Shown: positions 25,701 through 34,265, numbered from the stretch's first letter. The stretch is DNA of 37,252 nucleotides from Komagataeibacter nataicola (GCF_003207795.1 NZ_NIRT01000027.1:1-37252); one strand, 5' to 3'. Numbers and translations are program-made. The notes: generated by a model from the letters alone, not told the origin.

Positions 25701-26589
25701 CCAGCAGTTCGGCACCTATTCCGTCAATGGGGCCCGGCCGGGGGCTTACCATCATTACTATACGCAGGGCGTGGGGCTGAGCCTGAACTATGTCAACCAC
25801 TGGTTCTCGGCCGATGTGGGGTCTTCACCGCTGGGCTTTCCCATCACCAACGTGGTGGGCGGGGTGGAATTCGCGCCGCGCCTGACCCGTAACCTCGGCC
25901 TGCGCATAAGCGGGGGCCGGCGCATGGTGACGGATAGCGAACTGTCCTACGCGGGCGAGCACGATCCCGGCACGAACCGGGTCTGGGGTGGTGTTACGCG
26001 CATGTTCGGCCATGGCGCGCTGGAATGGTCCGCGCCGGGGTGGAATGTTTATGGCGGTGGCGGGTTCGCCTATCTGGATGGCACGCATGTACAGGGCAAT
26101 ACCGAGGTCGAGGCCGGGGCAGGCGGCACCGCCACGGTATGGCAGACCCACGACCGGCAGTGGTTGCGTGTCGGGCTGGACCTCATGTATTTTGGTTACA
26201 GACGTAACAGTTACTTCTTTACATGGGGGCAGGGCGGCTACTTCTCACCACAGCAGTATTACGGCGCAATGGTGCCGGTTGAGTGGTCGGGGCATCAACA
26301 GCGATGGACGTGGTTCTTGCGCGGGGAGGCGGGGTTCCAGCATTATCACAGCAATGGAGCGCCCTATTACCCGACGAATGCCAGCCTGCGGCAGCTCGCG
26401 GCCCAGACCCCGTACGACTATTATGGAAGCGAGGACGCCAGCGGCCTTGCGGGCAACGTACGCGGGCGGCTGGTGTACCAGTTTACCCATCGGTTGCGCG
26501 TTGGCATGGAAGCTGGCTACAGCAGGGCAGGCAACTGGTCAGAAACCAGTGGCATGTGGATGGTACATTACACATTTGACGATCAATAA
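22720..26589 (+). CDS. bcsC2: Cellulose export outer-membrane protein BcsC (type II)
   Basis: The start at ATG 22720 gives a normal export signal (basic start, LICGMMAGVILSG, cleavage after AHA). The in-frame GTG at 22627 would lie inside bcsY. Of 1289 aa, roughly residues 60-870 are TPR repeats (for example AISLDPDNPEALYLQGRLQM) that form the periplasmic scaffold. The last about 400 residues are the outer-membrane barrel, ending in aromatic beta strands (MWMVHYTFDD). BcsC guides the glucan from BcsB to the surface. The GC-rich coding is uniform throughout. The ATG lacks a good ribosome-binding site of its own and may depend on coupling to the 20-codon leader ORF. Confidence 0.93.
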   Translation: MTPQPMRSANGTLKLICGMMAGVILSGEVAHAQTDPAQVTQNGLTATDGTAITVTPTQEQDAERAAMNAHLAHAAAVLELLLNQGYYWLGQHNLNKAHETIERAISLDPDNPEALYLQGRLQMAQGNPAQASATLARLVHNGTAPGLVTDLKAQIQAGPVDPKALAEARALAAAGKMMPAMFKYKALFKHGDPPPDLALEYYRVLGATILGRQEAQTKLTAWVQRNPRDLDARLLLDRILTYRVTSRPEGMDGLRALARSSAPASIRAGAVAAWREALLWEPITGPTIPLYNEWLGLHPDDAEVTELLHKAQETQNAIDAATAHQEGYALLARHNLEGASERFQHALALNAHDADALGGLGLVAQARQQPAQATQYFLQAMQADPDSAPHWRAAIKALQSGGGGGMDPLVVRILQAINTGHYEAARTDLALLGRRSGNGLTYLSLDGMLERRQGHNAEAERIYRQILSRAPDNADALFNLGAILIQTGRGAEAQEIIARLRPLRPALAVHLQAADLSARAEQTRDADERVALLRQAVTLDPTDPWIRLKLAHALDDAGGHFQAQSLMDDLTNAASVTPDDLQAGIIYAMGQHDLTTAERLMARLPATGRSAGMASIAGQIELARRIQALNRAPRADNAALVALADQPDPTGDRGMQIAGALLDRHATREAQQVLVQEERLTQPPKAAQMLAYAGMYLRLHAMFDTTRCLGTFDEMARAYPGYATAEQIRIRNDIAIGIAIMTADNFDRYGQTTQAYQVMAPVLRAHPESAEAHLAMGRIYQTRNMPRRALEEDQIALRLKPRNIYALAAAARDAGGTGRVDLARSYAGRLVHEDPDGPMTWEVRSDVDRVAGNTRVQLADVEHARSAQRTLDGEGAYEGHESFLPDYRWPFIDSNYIDLQGATLPASYHYIPEDDGAEAMDRQIVYLRDSISPQLDANSFVRSRTGVAGLGQLTEFAIPITGTLPFESWEHRLSFSVTPTLLFTGDPLKNAYSAQQFGTYSVNGARPGAYHHYYTQGVGLSLNYVNHWFSADVGSSPLGFPITNVVGGVEFAPRLTRNLGLRISGGRRMVTDSELSYAGEHDPGTNRVWGGVTRMFGHGALEWSAPGWNVYGGGGFAYLDGTHVQGNTEVEAGAGGTATVWQTHDRQWLRVGLDLMYFGYRRNSYFFTWGQGGYFSPQQYYGAMVPVEWSGHQQRWTWFLRGEAGFQHYHSNGAPYYPTNASLRQLAAQTPYDYYGSEDASGLAGNVRGRLVYQFTHRLRVGMEAGYSRAGNWSETSGMWMVHYTFDDQ

Positions 26590-26646
26590 TACAATCGGTC
26601 CGGGGCAGGTTCATGCCCTGCGCCCCCTATCCAGGAACAGTATTGC

Positions 26647-28326
26647 ATGGAAACGCGCGGAAGAGTTCTAGCCTGCATCACGGCCATGGCCGTTGGCAGC
26701 CTGCCCGCCCTTGGCATGGCGGCACAATGCCCACCAGATGACCATAAGGGGGGAGAAACCTGCATTCCCGCCAATAGCGCCGTAGATCAGGGGCTGAACC
26801 GCCCGCCCGGCACGGATGACGACGTGAGCAGGGGTTACGCGCCAGGCGACCTGTGGCAGGCAGGCGGGCGTGTATGGCGTGCCACCTCGGTCACGCCAGG
26901 GGGCGCGCAGTGGGCCGCCGTGTCCACATCGAACGCTCCCGCCGATACCTTTGGCGCGCATGCCGTTTTTGCCGGTGGGCCTACACGGATGGTCAGCTCC
27001 TATTCCGGCCCTGCCGTGGATATCGAGACGACGGCCGGCGGCCAGACGGTAGCCACCACGCTCATCATACGGCCCGATGGCACGCTCGATACCGAGACCC
27101 TCCATCGCGTTCTGGCCGCGCGTGACGCAGGCACCTTCGCCACCGTTACCCGCGTGTATGACCAGACCGGCCATGGCAACCACCTCGTGGCAACGCCGGG
27201 GCACCATGTCGTGCATATCGGCGCGGTGCAGGTTTCGGGGCAGGAGACGCTGTCATGGGGCGAGAATAACGGGCCGGGCGGATTTGTCCTGCCACAGACG
27301 CTCAGGGTGCCCGCCAACAGCTTCTTTTTTGGCACCACGGGCACGTATGCCTCATCCAATTCCGGCTATTCGGCTTTTCCCGTGCCGCTCATGCTGGGGC
27401 AGAAGGGGCAGGAATTCAAGGTGTTCATGGGCAGCTACACGCTCGATGGCTTTGTGCATGTAGCCGACATGCGCAGCCCGGACCAGCGCACGGACCTCAT
27501 CATCAGCAACGATCCTGCCGCCTTTGGCATTAGCGCAACACCCAATGGCTACCGGCTTGAAAACGGCAATAACCACGCCATGCTTGGCGGCGCACTGCCC
27601 GCGAGTTCGTTTTCCGGTGGGTATATCGGCTATAATGCCGATGGCGGGTCGTGGTTTGAGCAGGGGCGCAATACCGGGCAGTGGACCGGTATCGTCATAG
27701 CCGACCAGGACGCCACGGCCGAGCAGGAGCAGGACTTTGAGGCCGCCGCCGCCGTGGCGGGCGACCACATGCCGCAACTGCGCGATACTGTCGTTGCCAT
27801 TGGCGATAGCCGGACGGAAGGCTACGGCCTGAGCGATGGCACGAACTGGCCCTATGTCATGCAGCGTTACGCACGCTACAAAAGCTACAATTTTGCCGTA
27901 TCAGGTGCCACGACCAAGCAGATGCTGGACATGGTGCCTGCGGCGGAAGCGCTGGCAGGCCATCCCGGCCGCAAGGTGGCGGTTGTGTTTGGCGGCTTCA
28001 ATGACCACCTGCACCATATCGGCACCGGCGAGACGGTCCATAACCTCGGGCATATCACCAGCCGCCTGAAAAAGGCTGGCTATCACGTTGCTTTCATCGA
28101 TGAGGCCAATACGCAGGGCGCGCCGCGCAAGGCACTGACCAACGCGGTCGAGGATGGAAAGATCACTGCCGATACCGAACTCGATCTTTTCTCATCCGGC
28201 GAGCCCCTTGCCGATGTGCTTGACCAGACAAAATGGCTGGCCGATACGACCCACCCCAACCAGGCCGGGCATGACATCATCGCCCGCAACGTGTGGGAGA
28301 ATATTGCCGATTTCTTTAAAAAATAA
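26647..28326 (+). CDS. Exported SGNH hydrolase with N-terminal sugar-binding-like domain
   Basis: This 559-aa protein lies 57 nt after bcsC2 and before the operon terminator. An export signal (LACITAMAVGSLPALGMAA) is followed by a beta-rich region with VYDQTGHGNHLV, the pattern of GH54 arabinofuranosidase-like and LamG-like domains. The C-terminal 180 residues form a complete SGNH esterase set: Ser388 in IGDSRTEG, Gly and Asn452 in GGFND, and D533-x-x-H536 in DTTHPN. It probably acts in the periplasm or outside as a deacylase or acyltransferase on a polysaccharide, perhaps the cellulose made by this operon. Substrate and GH activity are not shown. No standard bcs gene name fits. Confidence 0.8.
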   Translation: METRGRVLACITAMAVGSLPALGMAAQCPPDDHKGGETCIPANSAVDQGLNRPPGTDDDVSRGYAPGDLWQAGGRVWRATSVTPGGAQWAAVSTSNAPADTFGAHAVFAGGPTRMVSSYSGPAVDIETTAGGQTVATTLIIRPDGTLDTETLHRVLAARDAGTFATVTRVYDQTGHGNHLVATPGHHVVHIGAVQVSGQETLSWGENNGPGGFVLPQTLRVPANSFFFGTTGTYASSNSGYSAFPVPLMLGQKGQEFKVFMGSYTLDGFVHVADMRSPDQRTDLIISNDPAAFGISATPNGYRLENGNNHAMLGGALPASSFSGGYIGYNADGGSWFEQGRNTGQWTGIVIADQDATAEQEQDFEAAAAVAGDHMPQLRDTVVAIGDSRTEGYGLSDGTNWPYVMQRYARYKSYNFAVSGATTKQMLDMVPAAEALAGHPGRKVAVVFGGFNDHLHHIGTGETVHNLGHITSRLKKAGYHVAFIDEANTQGAPRKALTNAVEDGKITADTELDLFSSGEPLADVLDQTKWLADTTHPNQAGHDIIARNVWENIADFFKK

Positions 28327-28360
28327 GGGCGCGACCCGCCTGCAGGAAGCCGTTTTCCGG

Positions 28361-28394
28361 TGCCGCCTTTCATGCTGAAAGGCGGCATTTTTTA
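28361..28394 (+). terminator. Strong terminator closing the cellulose operon
   Basis: A perfect 11-bp stem TGCCGCCTTTC/GAAAGGCGGCA (28361-28371 and 28377-28387) with loop ATGCT is followed by six T residues. It lies 34 nt after the SGNH gene, so the five bcs-linked genes can form one transcript. The next 200 nt hold no supported gene. Confidence 0.9.
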
Positions 28395-28595
28395 TAAAGG
28401 GCGGGGCCATCAGGATGGCATGCCATAATTTCATAAATGTTCCATAAAACGACGCGCCATATGGTGATATGCCCACCGACACCACAAGGGCTGCCACGCT
28501 CCACACGCGTGCGCCGCTGCCTTGATTGATCGCAGCCTGATCGTATTGTACTGGCACTGGTCGCTTATCCGCCCGCTTTTCAGGACAGGAATTTG

Positions 28596-29903
28596 GTGCA
28601 ATCTTTGGAAATGATGAACCGGTTTGGCTGGGGCATACGGGGCACGCAAACATTATCGGACAGGCCGCATGACTGGCTGGCCCGCCAGTTGCACGAGCCC
28701 GACGCGGCCCGCTTTACCGGCGTGGGCACCACGGCCGATGGGCTGATCGCGCTGCATACGCAGCGTATGAACAGGGTGCAGGGCGATCCGCTTGTCAAAC
28801 CGATCTTTCAGGCCGAGGTTGCAACCCAGCTCGACAACCTGCTTCTGACCCGCCAGCCTTTTCGCGAGCGGCTGGCCTGGTTCTGGTTCAACCACTTTAC
28901 CGTCAGCCTGCGGCAGGGCGGCACGCGCGCGATCATTGGCGCCTACATGCGCGAAGCCATACGGCCGCATGTCACCGGCCGGTTCGTGGACATGCTGGTT
29001 GCCGTCATGCGCCATCCGGCCATGCTGATGTATCTTGATAACGCCTCATCCATCGGGCCGGACAGCCCGGCCGGGCGCAGGGGGCACCGGGGCCTCAACG
29101 AAAACCTGGCGCGGGAATGCCTCGAACTTCATACCCTCTCGCCACAGGGCGGCTACACGCAGGCCGATGTCACGGCCTTTGCCGCCATCCTGACCGGGTG
29201 GGGCGTGGACCTCAAGGCGGACCAGCCCGGTTTTGTCTTTCGGGAAAAAGCGCATGAGCCCGGTACCAAGACCCTGATGGGCCACCGCTTTGGGGAAGGA
29301 GAGGAAGGCGGCCTGCAGGCGCTGCATTTTCTGGGCACGCACCCCGCCACCTACCACCATATCGCCACCCGGATGGTTGCCCATTTCATAACCGACACGC
29401 CCGACGCGCGCGATGTCACGCAGGTCAGCCGCGTGTTGCAGGAAACAGGAGGCAACCTTGCCGCTGCCGCCCTGGTGCTGCCCACGCTGGTCAATACCAC
29501 CCCGGAGGGCGGCAAATTCCGCTCGCCCATGGATTATGCCACGGCGGTGATGCGCGCGCTGTCGATGGGGGGCACACCAAGCCAGCCGGATGATCCACAC
29601 TCGCCCGCGCATACGCTGCTTGCAGCCTTTGCCGCGCTGGGCCAGCCGTTATGGACCGCACCACTGCCCAATGGCTGGAGCGACCGCGCCGCTGACTGGG
29701 CAGCGCCAGCCGACATGCTGGCCCGCAGCGACTGGGCCTGGCAGATGGCCGGGCAGGTGCGCGATGGCGACCCGCTGGATATTGCCCATGCCGTGCTCGG
29801 CCCCGCACTCCGGGCACAGACGGTAACGGCCATGCAGCATGCAGGCTCAAGGCAGGATGCGCTGACGCTCCTGTTCTCCTCCCCCGAATTCCAGAGGCGT
29901 TAA
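28596..29903 (+). CDS. DUF1800 family protein
   Basis: This protein of about 435 aa has the DUF1800 landmarks: an N-terminal NRFGWGIRG, then RERLAWFWFNHFTVS, GLNENLARECLELHTLS followed by GGYTQADVTAFA, and a late LFSSPEFQRR. The start is uncertain: GTG at 28596 follows AGGA by 5 nt and is preferred, while ATG 28611 is the alternative. No export signal is evident in this form. DUF1800 genes are widely paired with DUF1501 genes, and here the partner starts 4 nt after the stop. The biochemical role is not established, and any link to cellulose is positional only. Confidence 0.85.
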   Translation: MQSLEMMNRFGWGIRGTQTLSDRPHDWLARQLHEPDAARFTGVGTTADGLIALHTQRMNRVQGDPLVKPIFQAEVATQLDNLLLTRQPFRERLAWFWFNHFTVSLRQGGTRAIIGAYMREAIRPHVTGRFVDMLVAVMRHPAMLMYLDNASSIGPDSPAGRRGHRGLNENLARECLELHTLSPQGGYTQADVTAFAAILTGWGVDLKADQPGFVFREKAHEPGTKTLMGHRFGEGEEGGLQALHFLGTHPATYHHIATRMVAHFITDTPDARDVTQVSRVLQETGGNLAAAALVLPTLVNTTPEGGKFRSPMDYATAVMRALSMGGTPSQPDDPHSPAHTLLAAFAALGQPLWTAPLPNGWSDRAADWAAPADMLARSDWAWQMAGQVRDGDPLDIAHAVLGPALRAQTVTAMQHAGSRQDALTLLFSSPEFQRR

Positions 29904-29906
29904 ATC

Positions 29907-31118
29907 ATGTTGATCCGTCGTCGCGCGGCCCTGCTGGGTCTTGCCACAAGCTGGGCGCTGGGGCGTGCCTCGCTGGCCATGGCAGCCCCGTCCGGCCATG
30001 AAGATGACCCACGCCTTGTGGTCATTGTCATGCGTGGGGCGCTTGATGGCATGTCCGCCGTCACCCCTTATGGCGACCCGAGCCTTGCCACCCATCGCCG
30101 CGCGCTCATCCTGCCAGAGCCGGGAGCGGCCAAGGGGCTGCTTGATTTAGGCGGTTTTTACGGGCTGCACCCCGCGCTGCAGAACATGCATGCGCTTTAT
30201 GCCGCGGGGCAATTGCTGCCGGTGCATGCCGTGGCGGGCAATTATCGCAGCCGCTCGCATTTCGAGGCGCAGGACTACCTTGAAAGTGGCGCGGATGCCC
30301 GCATGGATAGCGGCTGGCTCAACCGGGCCGTATCGCTCATGCCCCAGCGCGATGCGGGGCCGGATGGCTATGGCCTGGCCATGGGGCTGACCGTGCCGCT
30401 GCTGTTGCGTGGCCCGGCCCAGGTGGGCAGTTACGCGCCCGCCGCCAGCCATCACCCCGACCCCGATCTGTACCGCCAGATCGCAGCCCTCAACGCGGAT
30501 GATCCGGTCACAGGCCCCGCCCTGCGCAATGCCCTGCAGGCGCGTGGCTTCTCCGATACCGTGATGGAAGACGGCAGGCCCGCCTCCGCCGCCCCGCGCA
30601 AGGGCAGCAGGCCCGATGCGTTCCTCACCCTTTCAACCGCAGCAGGCCGCATGCTGGCCAACCGGCGCGGCCCGCGCGTCGCCGCCCTCGAAATTGGGGG
30701 GTGGGATACCCATGCAAGGCAGGTCGACCGCCTTGGCCGCCCCCTGACCCAGCTCGACCGGGGGCTGGCGGCCCTGCGTGATGGCCTTGGCCCGGCATGG
30801 TCGCGCACGGTGGTGCTGGCCATGACCGAATTCGGCCGCACGGTACGCATCAACGGCACGGGCGGCACGGATCATGGCACGGGCACGGTTGCCTTCATTG
30901 CAGGTGGCGCCGTGGCAGGGGGGCGGGTAGCAGGCACATGGCCGGGCCTGCGCCCTGAGCAGCTATTTGAAAACCGCGACCTTGCCCCCACCACCGACCT
31001 GCGCTGCGTTGCGGCGGGGCTGCTATGCGATCACCTGCGGCTGAAGCCTGCGGGCATGGCCACGGTCTTTCCCGGTACGGCAGTTACGCCGATGCATGGA
31101 CTGATCCGTCAGGCGTGA
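29907..31118 (+). CDS. DUF1501 family protein, Tat-type signal
   Basis: This 403-aa protein starts 4 nt after the DUF1800 stop. The N-terminus LIRRRAALLGLATSWALGRA followed by SLAMAA is a twin-arginine-type export signal. The body has LVVIVMRGALDGMSAVTPYGD, then AGNYRSRSHFEAQDYLESG, a late GGWDTHARQ and MTEFGRTVRINGTGGTDHGTG, which are features of DUF1501 (alkaline phosphatase/sulfatase-like fold, metal-binding His and Asp). It probably acts in the periplasm with its partner. Substrate unknown. Confidence 0.87.
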   Translation: MLIRRRAALLGLATSWALGRASLAMAAPSGHEDDPRLVVIVMRGALDGMSAVTPYGDPSLATHRRALILPEPGAAKGLLDLGGFYGLHPALQNMHALYAAGQLLPVHAVAGNYRSRSHFEAQDYLESGADARMDSGWLNRAVSLMPQRDAGPDGYGLAMGLTVPLLLRGPAQVGSYAPAASHHPDPDLYRQIAALNADDPVTGPALRNALQARGFSDTVMEDGRPASAAPRKGSRPDAFLTLSTAAGRMLANRRGPRVAALEIGGWDTHARQVDRLGRPLTQLDRGLAALRDGLGPAWSRTVVLAMTEFGRTVRINGTGGTDHGTGTVAFIAGGAVAGGRVAGTWPGLRPEQLFENRDLAPTTDLRCVAAGLLCDHLRLKPAGMATVFPGTAVTPMHGLIRQA

Positions 31119-31135
31119 GGACAAGGGGCATTTTT

Positions 31136-31158
31136 GAAGCTTTTTGAAAGAAAGCTTC
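31136..31158. repeat. GAAGCTTT hairpin, Acetobacteraceae-type intergenic repeat
   Basis: The inverted repeat GAAGCTTT-N7-AAAGCTTC, followed by CACCAAAAACTTC, is just after the DUF1501 stop. It lies between convergent genes and can act as a terminator. I recall similar AAGCTT hairpins between genes of related genomes, but have not checked copy number. Confidence 0.5.
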
Positions 31159-31184
31159 ACCAAAAACTTCCTGATGTTTATCGC

Positions 31185-31435
31185 TTACATTCCATGTCGC
31201 GCCCAGATGGCCTCGATCTGACTGCAATCCCCCATCGCGGCATGGGCTTTGTACACTGTATCATAAAAAGCCTGCGGAATCTGGCCGTCGAGCGCATGCA
31301 GCACGGCGTTCACTCGTTCACTGACCGGGCTTTGCTGAACCATGCCATGACCCGTGCTTCATGGCCGCAGGGCTGCTCGTGCGCATCCTGCGCGTCGAAG
31401 TAGGCGTTATCCAGAAAGTCGATAGCGGACCGCAT
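31185..31435 (-). pseudogene. Small gene (80-aa ancestor) frameshifted by 8-bp tandem duplication
   Basis: The ATG at 31435 has AGGGA 5 nt upstream and opens a protein-like frame (RSAIDFLDNAYFDAQD, then HEARVMAWFSKARS) that stops early. The following segment continues in another frame (AVLHALDGQIPQAFYDTVYK, then IEAIWARHGM) to the stop at 31185. The break coincides with two perfect copies of CGTTCACT (31307-31314 and 31315-31322). Deleting one copy joins both halves in frame as an 80-aa protein. The family is not recognised. A recent slippage duplication or a sequencing error are both possible. Confidence 0.65.
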
Positions 31436-31477
31436 GCCATCCCTGCCGGGGCATGGATCGGCTTTGCCCGTGGCAAG

Positions 31478-31639
31478 TCAGGCCCGCACGTCGGCATCAA
31501 GATACGGTTCGGCATTGCTGGCATGGCAGGCGCATGCCGTCACCGCGCGGGAGATGGCGGCCCGTTGCACCGGGGCAAGCCTGCGCCCGCGCTCAACAAG
31601 ATCCGGCCTGATGAGATTGAGCCGTATGTCGCAATTCAT
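31478..31639 (-). CDS. Hypothetical 53-aa protein
   Basis: The ATG at 31639 has AGGG about 7 nt upstream and encodes a 53-aa basic-to-acidic small protein: NCDIRLNLIRPDLVERGRR at the start, VTACACHASNAEP in the second half and an acidic end. The CACH pattern is not a haem site, since it lacks the CxxCH spacing. It lies in the same frame as, and 42 nt upstream of, the broken small gene at 31185-31435, separated by one TGA. It could be a separate small gene or the 5' part of one larger decayed gene. Confidence 0.4.
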   Translation of the reverse strand: MNCDIRLNLIRPDLVERGRRLAPVQRAAISRAVTACACHASNAEPYLDADVRA

Positions 31640-31715
31640 CTGGCTGCCCTGCATGTTTTATGGGGCCGCACGCACGACCCTAACCGGTTTCAGGCGTGCA
31701 GCACAGGCAGGGCAG

Positions 31716-34211
31716 TCAGGCTCGGTAAGCCGCCCCCATGGCCGGGTCCGTGCGGCCAGGCTGCCCGGTCTCGATGCGCCCTGCGAACTGATACCGCAGT
31801 TCCGGCTCATCATTGCTCGACAGGGTAAGATCATACCACAGCATGCCCTGCGTCAGGTCAAACGCCACATCAGCGCTGCCGCCCGGCGCCACATGCACCG
31901 CGCGCGTGGTGCCGGAGGGGGCCAGGGTGCAGGTCAGGTTCACGCTTTTCGGGCCATGATTGCTGATGGTCACGACAAGATCCTTCCCTGGCCCGCGCAG
32001 GTAGGTACATGCCGCCTGTAGCCGCAGGCCGCCCTTTTTGCCGCTATAGCGCCGGTAAAAGCCGTTGGGGGCATGCACGTCCACATCATAGACCCCGTTA
32101 TGGAACGTGGACTGGGCAAAAGCCGCATCGAGCGCATCGCCCGCCGCTACGGCATAGGTGCCAGCCTGCATGCCGCCGCCAGCCGCCACGCCGTGGCGAT
32201 AGATATTGAACGGCACGCCTGCTGCGCGGGCGCCAAAGCGGGTCGTGCCCGCGCGCAGGTGCACGGCCACCTGCCTGCCATCAGCCGACACTCCGCCATC
32301 ACAATACGGCTCATAGGGCAGGGGAGAGGCGGCCCGCGTGCCGGATTCCTGCATCACGCTTTCGCGCATCCTGGCCGGGTCGTTGCGCAGGGTGGCGATC
32401 GTGGCTTCATCAAGCGCCTGGTAGCCGCCCGGCATGGGCCGATCGCGCGCGCTCTCGATGGTGTGCAGATACGCATTGCGCTCAAGGAAAGGCAGGTGCG
32501 GCACGCTGCCATCATAGGGGCGGAAGCACGATGTGAGGTCACCGCTGATGGCCCGCCGCCAGGGCGAGATATTGGTCTCGGTCACGTCCTTGCCGAATTT
32601 TCCCCGCACGAAGGCCTCAAGGAAACGCAGCGTGGAGGTATGCTCGAATAGCTGCGAATTCACCCATCCCCCCCGGCTCCATGGCGAGGCGATAACCATC
32701 GGCACGCGAAAGCCCAGCCCGATCGGCCCGCTGCGCGCGAGGCGTCTGGGCACGCCACGATCAATCTCATCCTGCGCGCTCGTATATTCCAGCCCCTTCT
32801 GCCCGATGCTGCGCGATGACGTGCCGGTTTCCGGCCGGGCGGGGTCAGGGGCGGCATAGGAGCAGCAATGATCGAAATACCCGTCATTTTCATCATAGGT
32901 CATGATGAAGATCGTTTTTTTCCAGACCTCGGGGTTTTCGGTCAGGATGTCCATGATCTCTGAGACATACCACGCGCCGTACCATGGCGAGGTCGGATGA
33001 TCGGAGAAGTGCTCGGGCGCTGCCAGCCACGATACGGTGGGCAGCCTGCCAGTTTTGACATCCTGACGGAACTGATGGAGCACATCACCCTTGGGCGCCT
33101 GCATGTGGATGGCTTTCCTGCCATCATGGAATTTCAGTTTTTCCAGCTTGCGGTAGTTTTTATCGCCCGTGTTGGTCACAAAGGCCTTTTCAAACAGGGC
33201 GCGCTCCGCCGGTGTCAGTTTCTCGGGCGTCTCGCCCGATGCTGCGCGACGGCGCGTGAGCACGGCAAGCAGATTTCGCGCCTCGGCCAGCTGTTCGCCG
33301 TGCGTGCCCGACACCAGCATCTCATGCGTGTTCAGCCGGTCGATATGCAACTGGCATTCACTGATCCGCTCTTCAAGCCATGCGCCAAAGCCGGGATTGG
33401 CCGTGACATGGTACCTGTCGAAACACTCCAGCACATTGCACCCGAAATTGGACAGCCACGCCCGCTCTGGCGCGCTCATGCCGCCTGACTGCGAGAGTTC
33501 GTTCTGGTAGAATTTCCATGAAACACCCGCCTGTTCCAGCCGCTCGGGGAAGGTGCGCCACGTCATGCCACCTTCAAGGATCTCGCCATTGCGCATGTAC
33601 ACATTCGAGGCGGGGTCCTGCCGGTCACGCACCGTACCGGTCCAGAACAGCAGGCGGTTGGGGGTGGTGCTGGTCATGGCGCCACAGTAATTCTGGTCAC
33701 ATACGGTAAAGGCATCGGCCAGGGCGTAGTAAAAGGGCAGGTCTTCGCGCGTGTAATGGCCCATGGTCAGCGGATAGCGGGCATAGTCCTTGTGGTGCGA
33801 CTTCTTGGCGTCGATCCAGCGGTCATGGCCGCCACTGTTCCACGCATCGACCTGACTGTCGCGGGAGTGGGGGATGGAGCCCATCCATGTCACGCGCGTA
33901 TCGCGGATATTGAGCCGCCATGGCAGGTAGGTCTCGCCTGACTGGCTACCCTGCACAAAAACCGGATTGCCGTTGGGCAGGCGCATGGCACGCGGGTCGT
34001 TGAACCCGCGCACGCCCTGCAGGGTGCCAAATACATGATCGAAGGACCGGTTCTCCTGCATCAGGATCACGACATGCTCTGCATCCTGCCAGGTGGTGCC
34101 CACATCGGGCGCGATGGCGAAGGCCCGCCCGATGGCCGCGGGCAGGCGGGAAGATGCACCCGCGGCACCCGTCAGGAGGGCATATTTCAGGAAATCTCTA
34201 CGTGTCGTCAT
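31716..34211 (-). CDS. plcN: Tat-exported phosphocholine-specific phospholipase C
   Basis: This 831-aa enzyme has a twin-arginine signal (TTRRDFLKYALLTGAAGASS) and the phosphoesterase motif MQENRSFDH (residues 51-59). A second metal-site motif, TYDENDGYFDHC, is near residue 440, followed by VPMVIASPWSRGGW. The last about 200 residues are two Ig-like C-terminal domains of bacterial phospholipase C (DUF756 type). It hydrolyses phosphatidylcholine or related lipids to diacylglycerol and phosphocholine outside the cytoplasm. The start at ATG 34211 gives the standard signal; a TTG at 34226 would add five residues. It lies 54 nt downstream of the TonB-receptor gene on the same strand. The symbol is by family and not by strain. 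Confidence 0.85.
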   Translation of the reverse strand: MTTRRDFLKYALLTGAAGASSRLPAAIGRAFAIAPDVGTTWQDAEHVVILMQENRSFDHVFGTLQGVRGFNDPRAMRLPNGNPVFVQGSQSGETYLPWRLNIRDTRVTWMGSIPHSRDSQVDAWNSGGHDRWIDAKKSHHKDYARYPLTMGHYTREDLPFYYALADAFTVCDQNYCGAMTSTTPNRLLFWTGTVRDRQDPASNVYMRNGEILEGGMTWRTFPERLEQAGVSWKFYQNELSQSGGMSAPERAWLSNFGCNVLECFDRYHVTANPGFGAWLEERISECQLHIDRLNTHEMLVSGTHGEQLAEARNLLAVLTRRRAASGETPEKLTPAERALFEKAFVTNTGDKNYRKLEKLKFHDGRKAIHMQAPKGDVLHQFRQDVKTGRLPTVSWLAAPEHFSDHPTSPWYGAWYVSEIMDILTENPEVWKKTIFIMTYDENDGYFDHCCSYAAPDPARPETGTSSRSIGQKGLEYTSAQDEIDRGVPRRLARSGPIGLGFRVPMVIASPWSRGGWVNSQLFEHTSTLRFLEAFVRGKFGKDVTETNISPWRRAISGDLTSCFRPYDGSVPHLPFLERNAYLHTIESARDRPMPGGYQALDEATIATLRNDPARMRESVMQESGTRAASPLPYEPYCDGGVSADGRQVAVHLRAGTTRFGARAAGVPFNIYRHGVAAGGGMQAGTYAVAAGDALDAAFAQSTFHNGVYDVDVHAPNGFYRRYSGKKGGLRLQAACTYLRGPGKDLVVTISNHGPKSVNLTCTLAPSGTTRAVHVAPGGSADVAFDLTQGMLWYDLTLSSNDEPELRYQFAGRIETGQPGRTDPAMGAAYRA

Positions 34212-34265
34212 GGTTCGCTCGCGCAAGGATGAAGCTGAAGAAGGGGGCCGGAGGGAATAAACACA

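Noticed and set aside
31566-31590. Possible haem-binding CxxCH in the 53-aa ORF
   Set aside because: The sequence is C-A-C-H, one residue short of the CxxCH spacing.
31361-31828. 155-codon plus-strand open frame between DUF1501 and phospholipase C genes
   Set aside because: It runs antisense to the small minus-strand frames, which have ribosome-binding sites, and into the phospholipase gene; no domain is seen.
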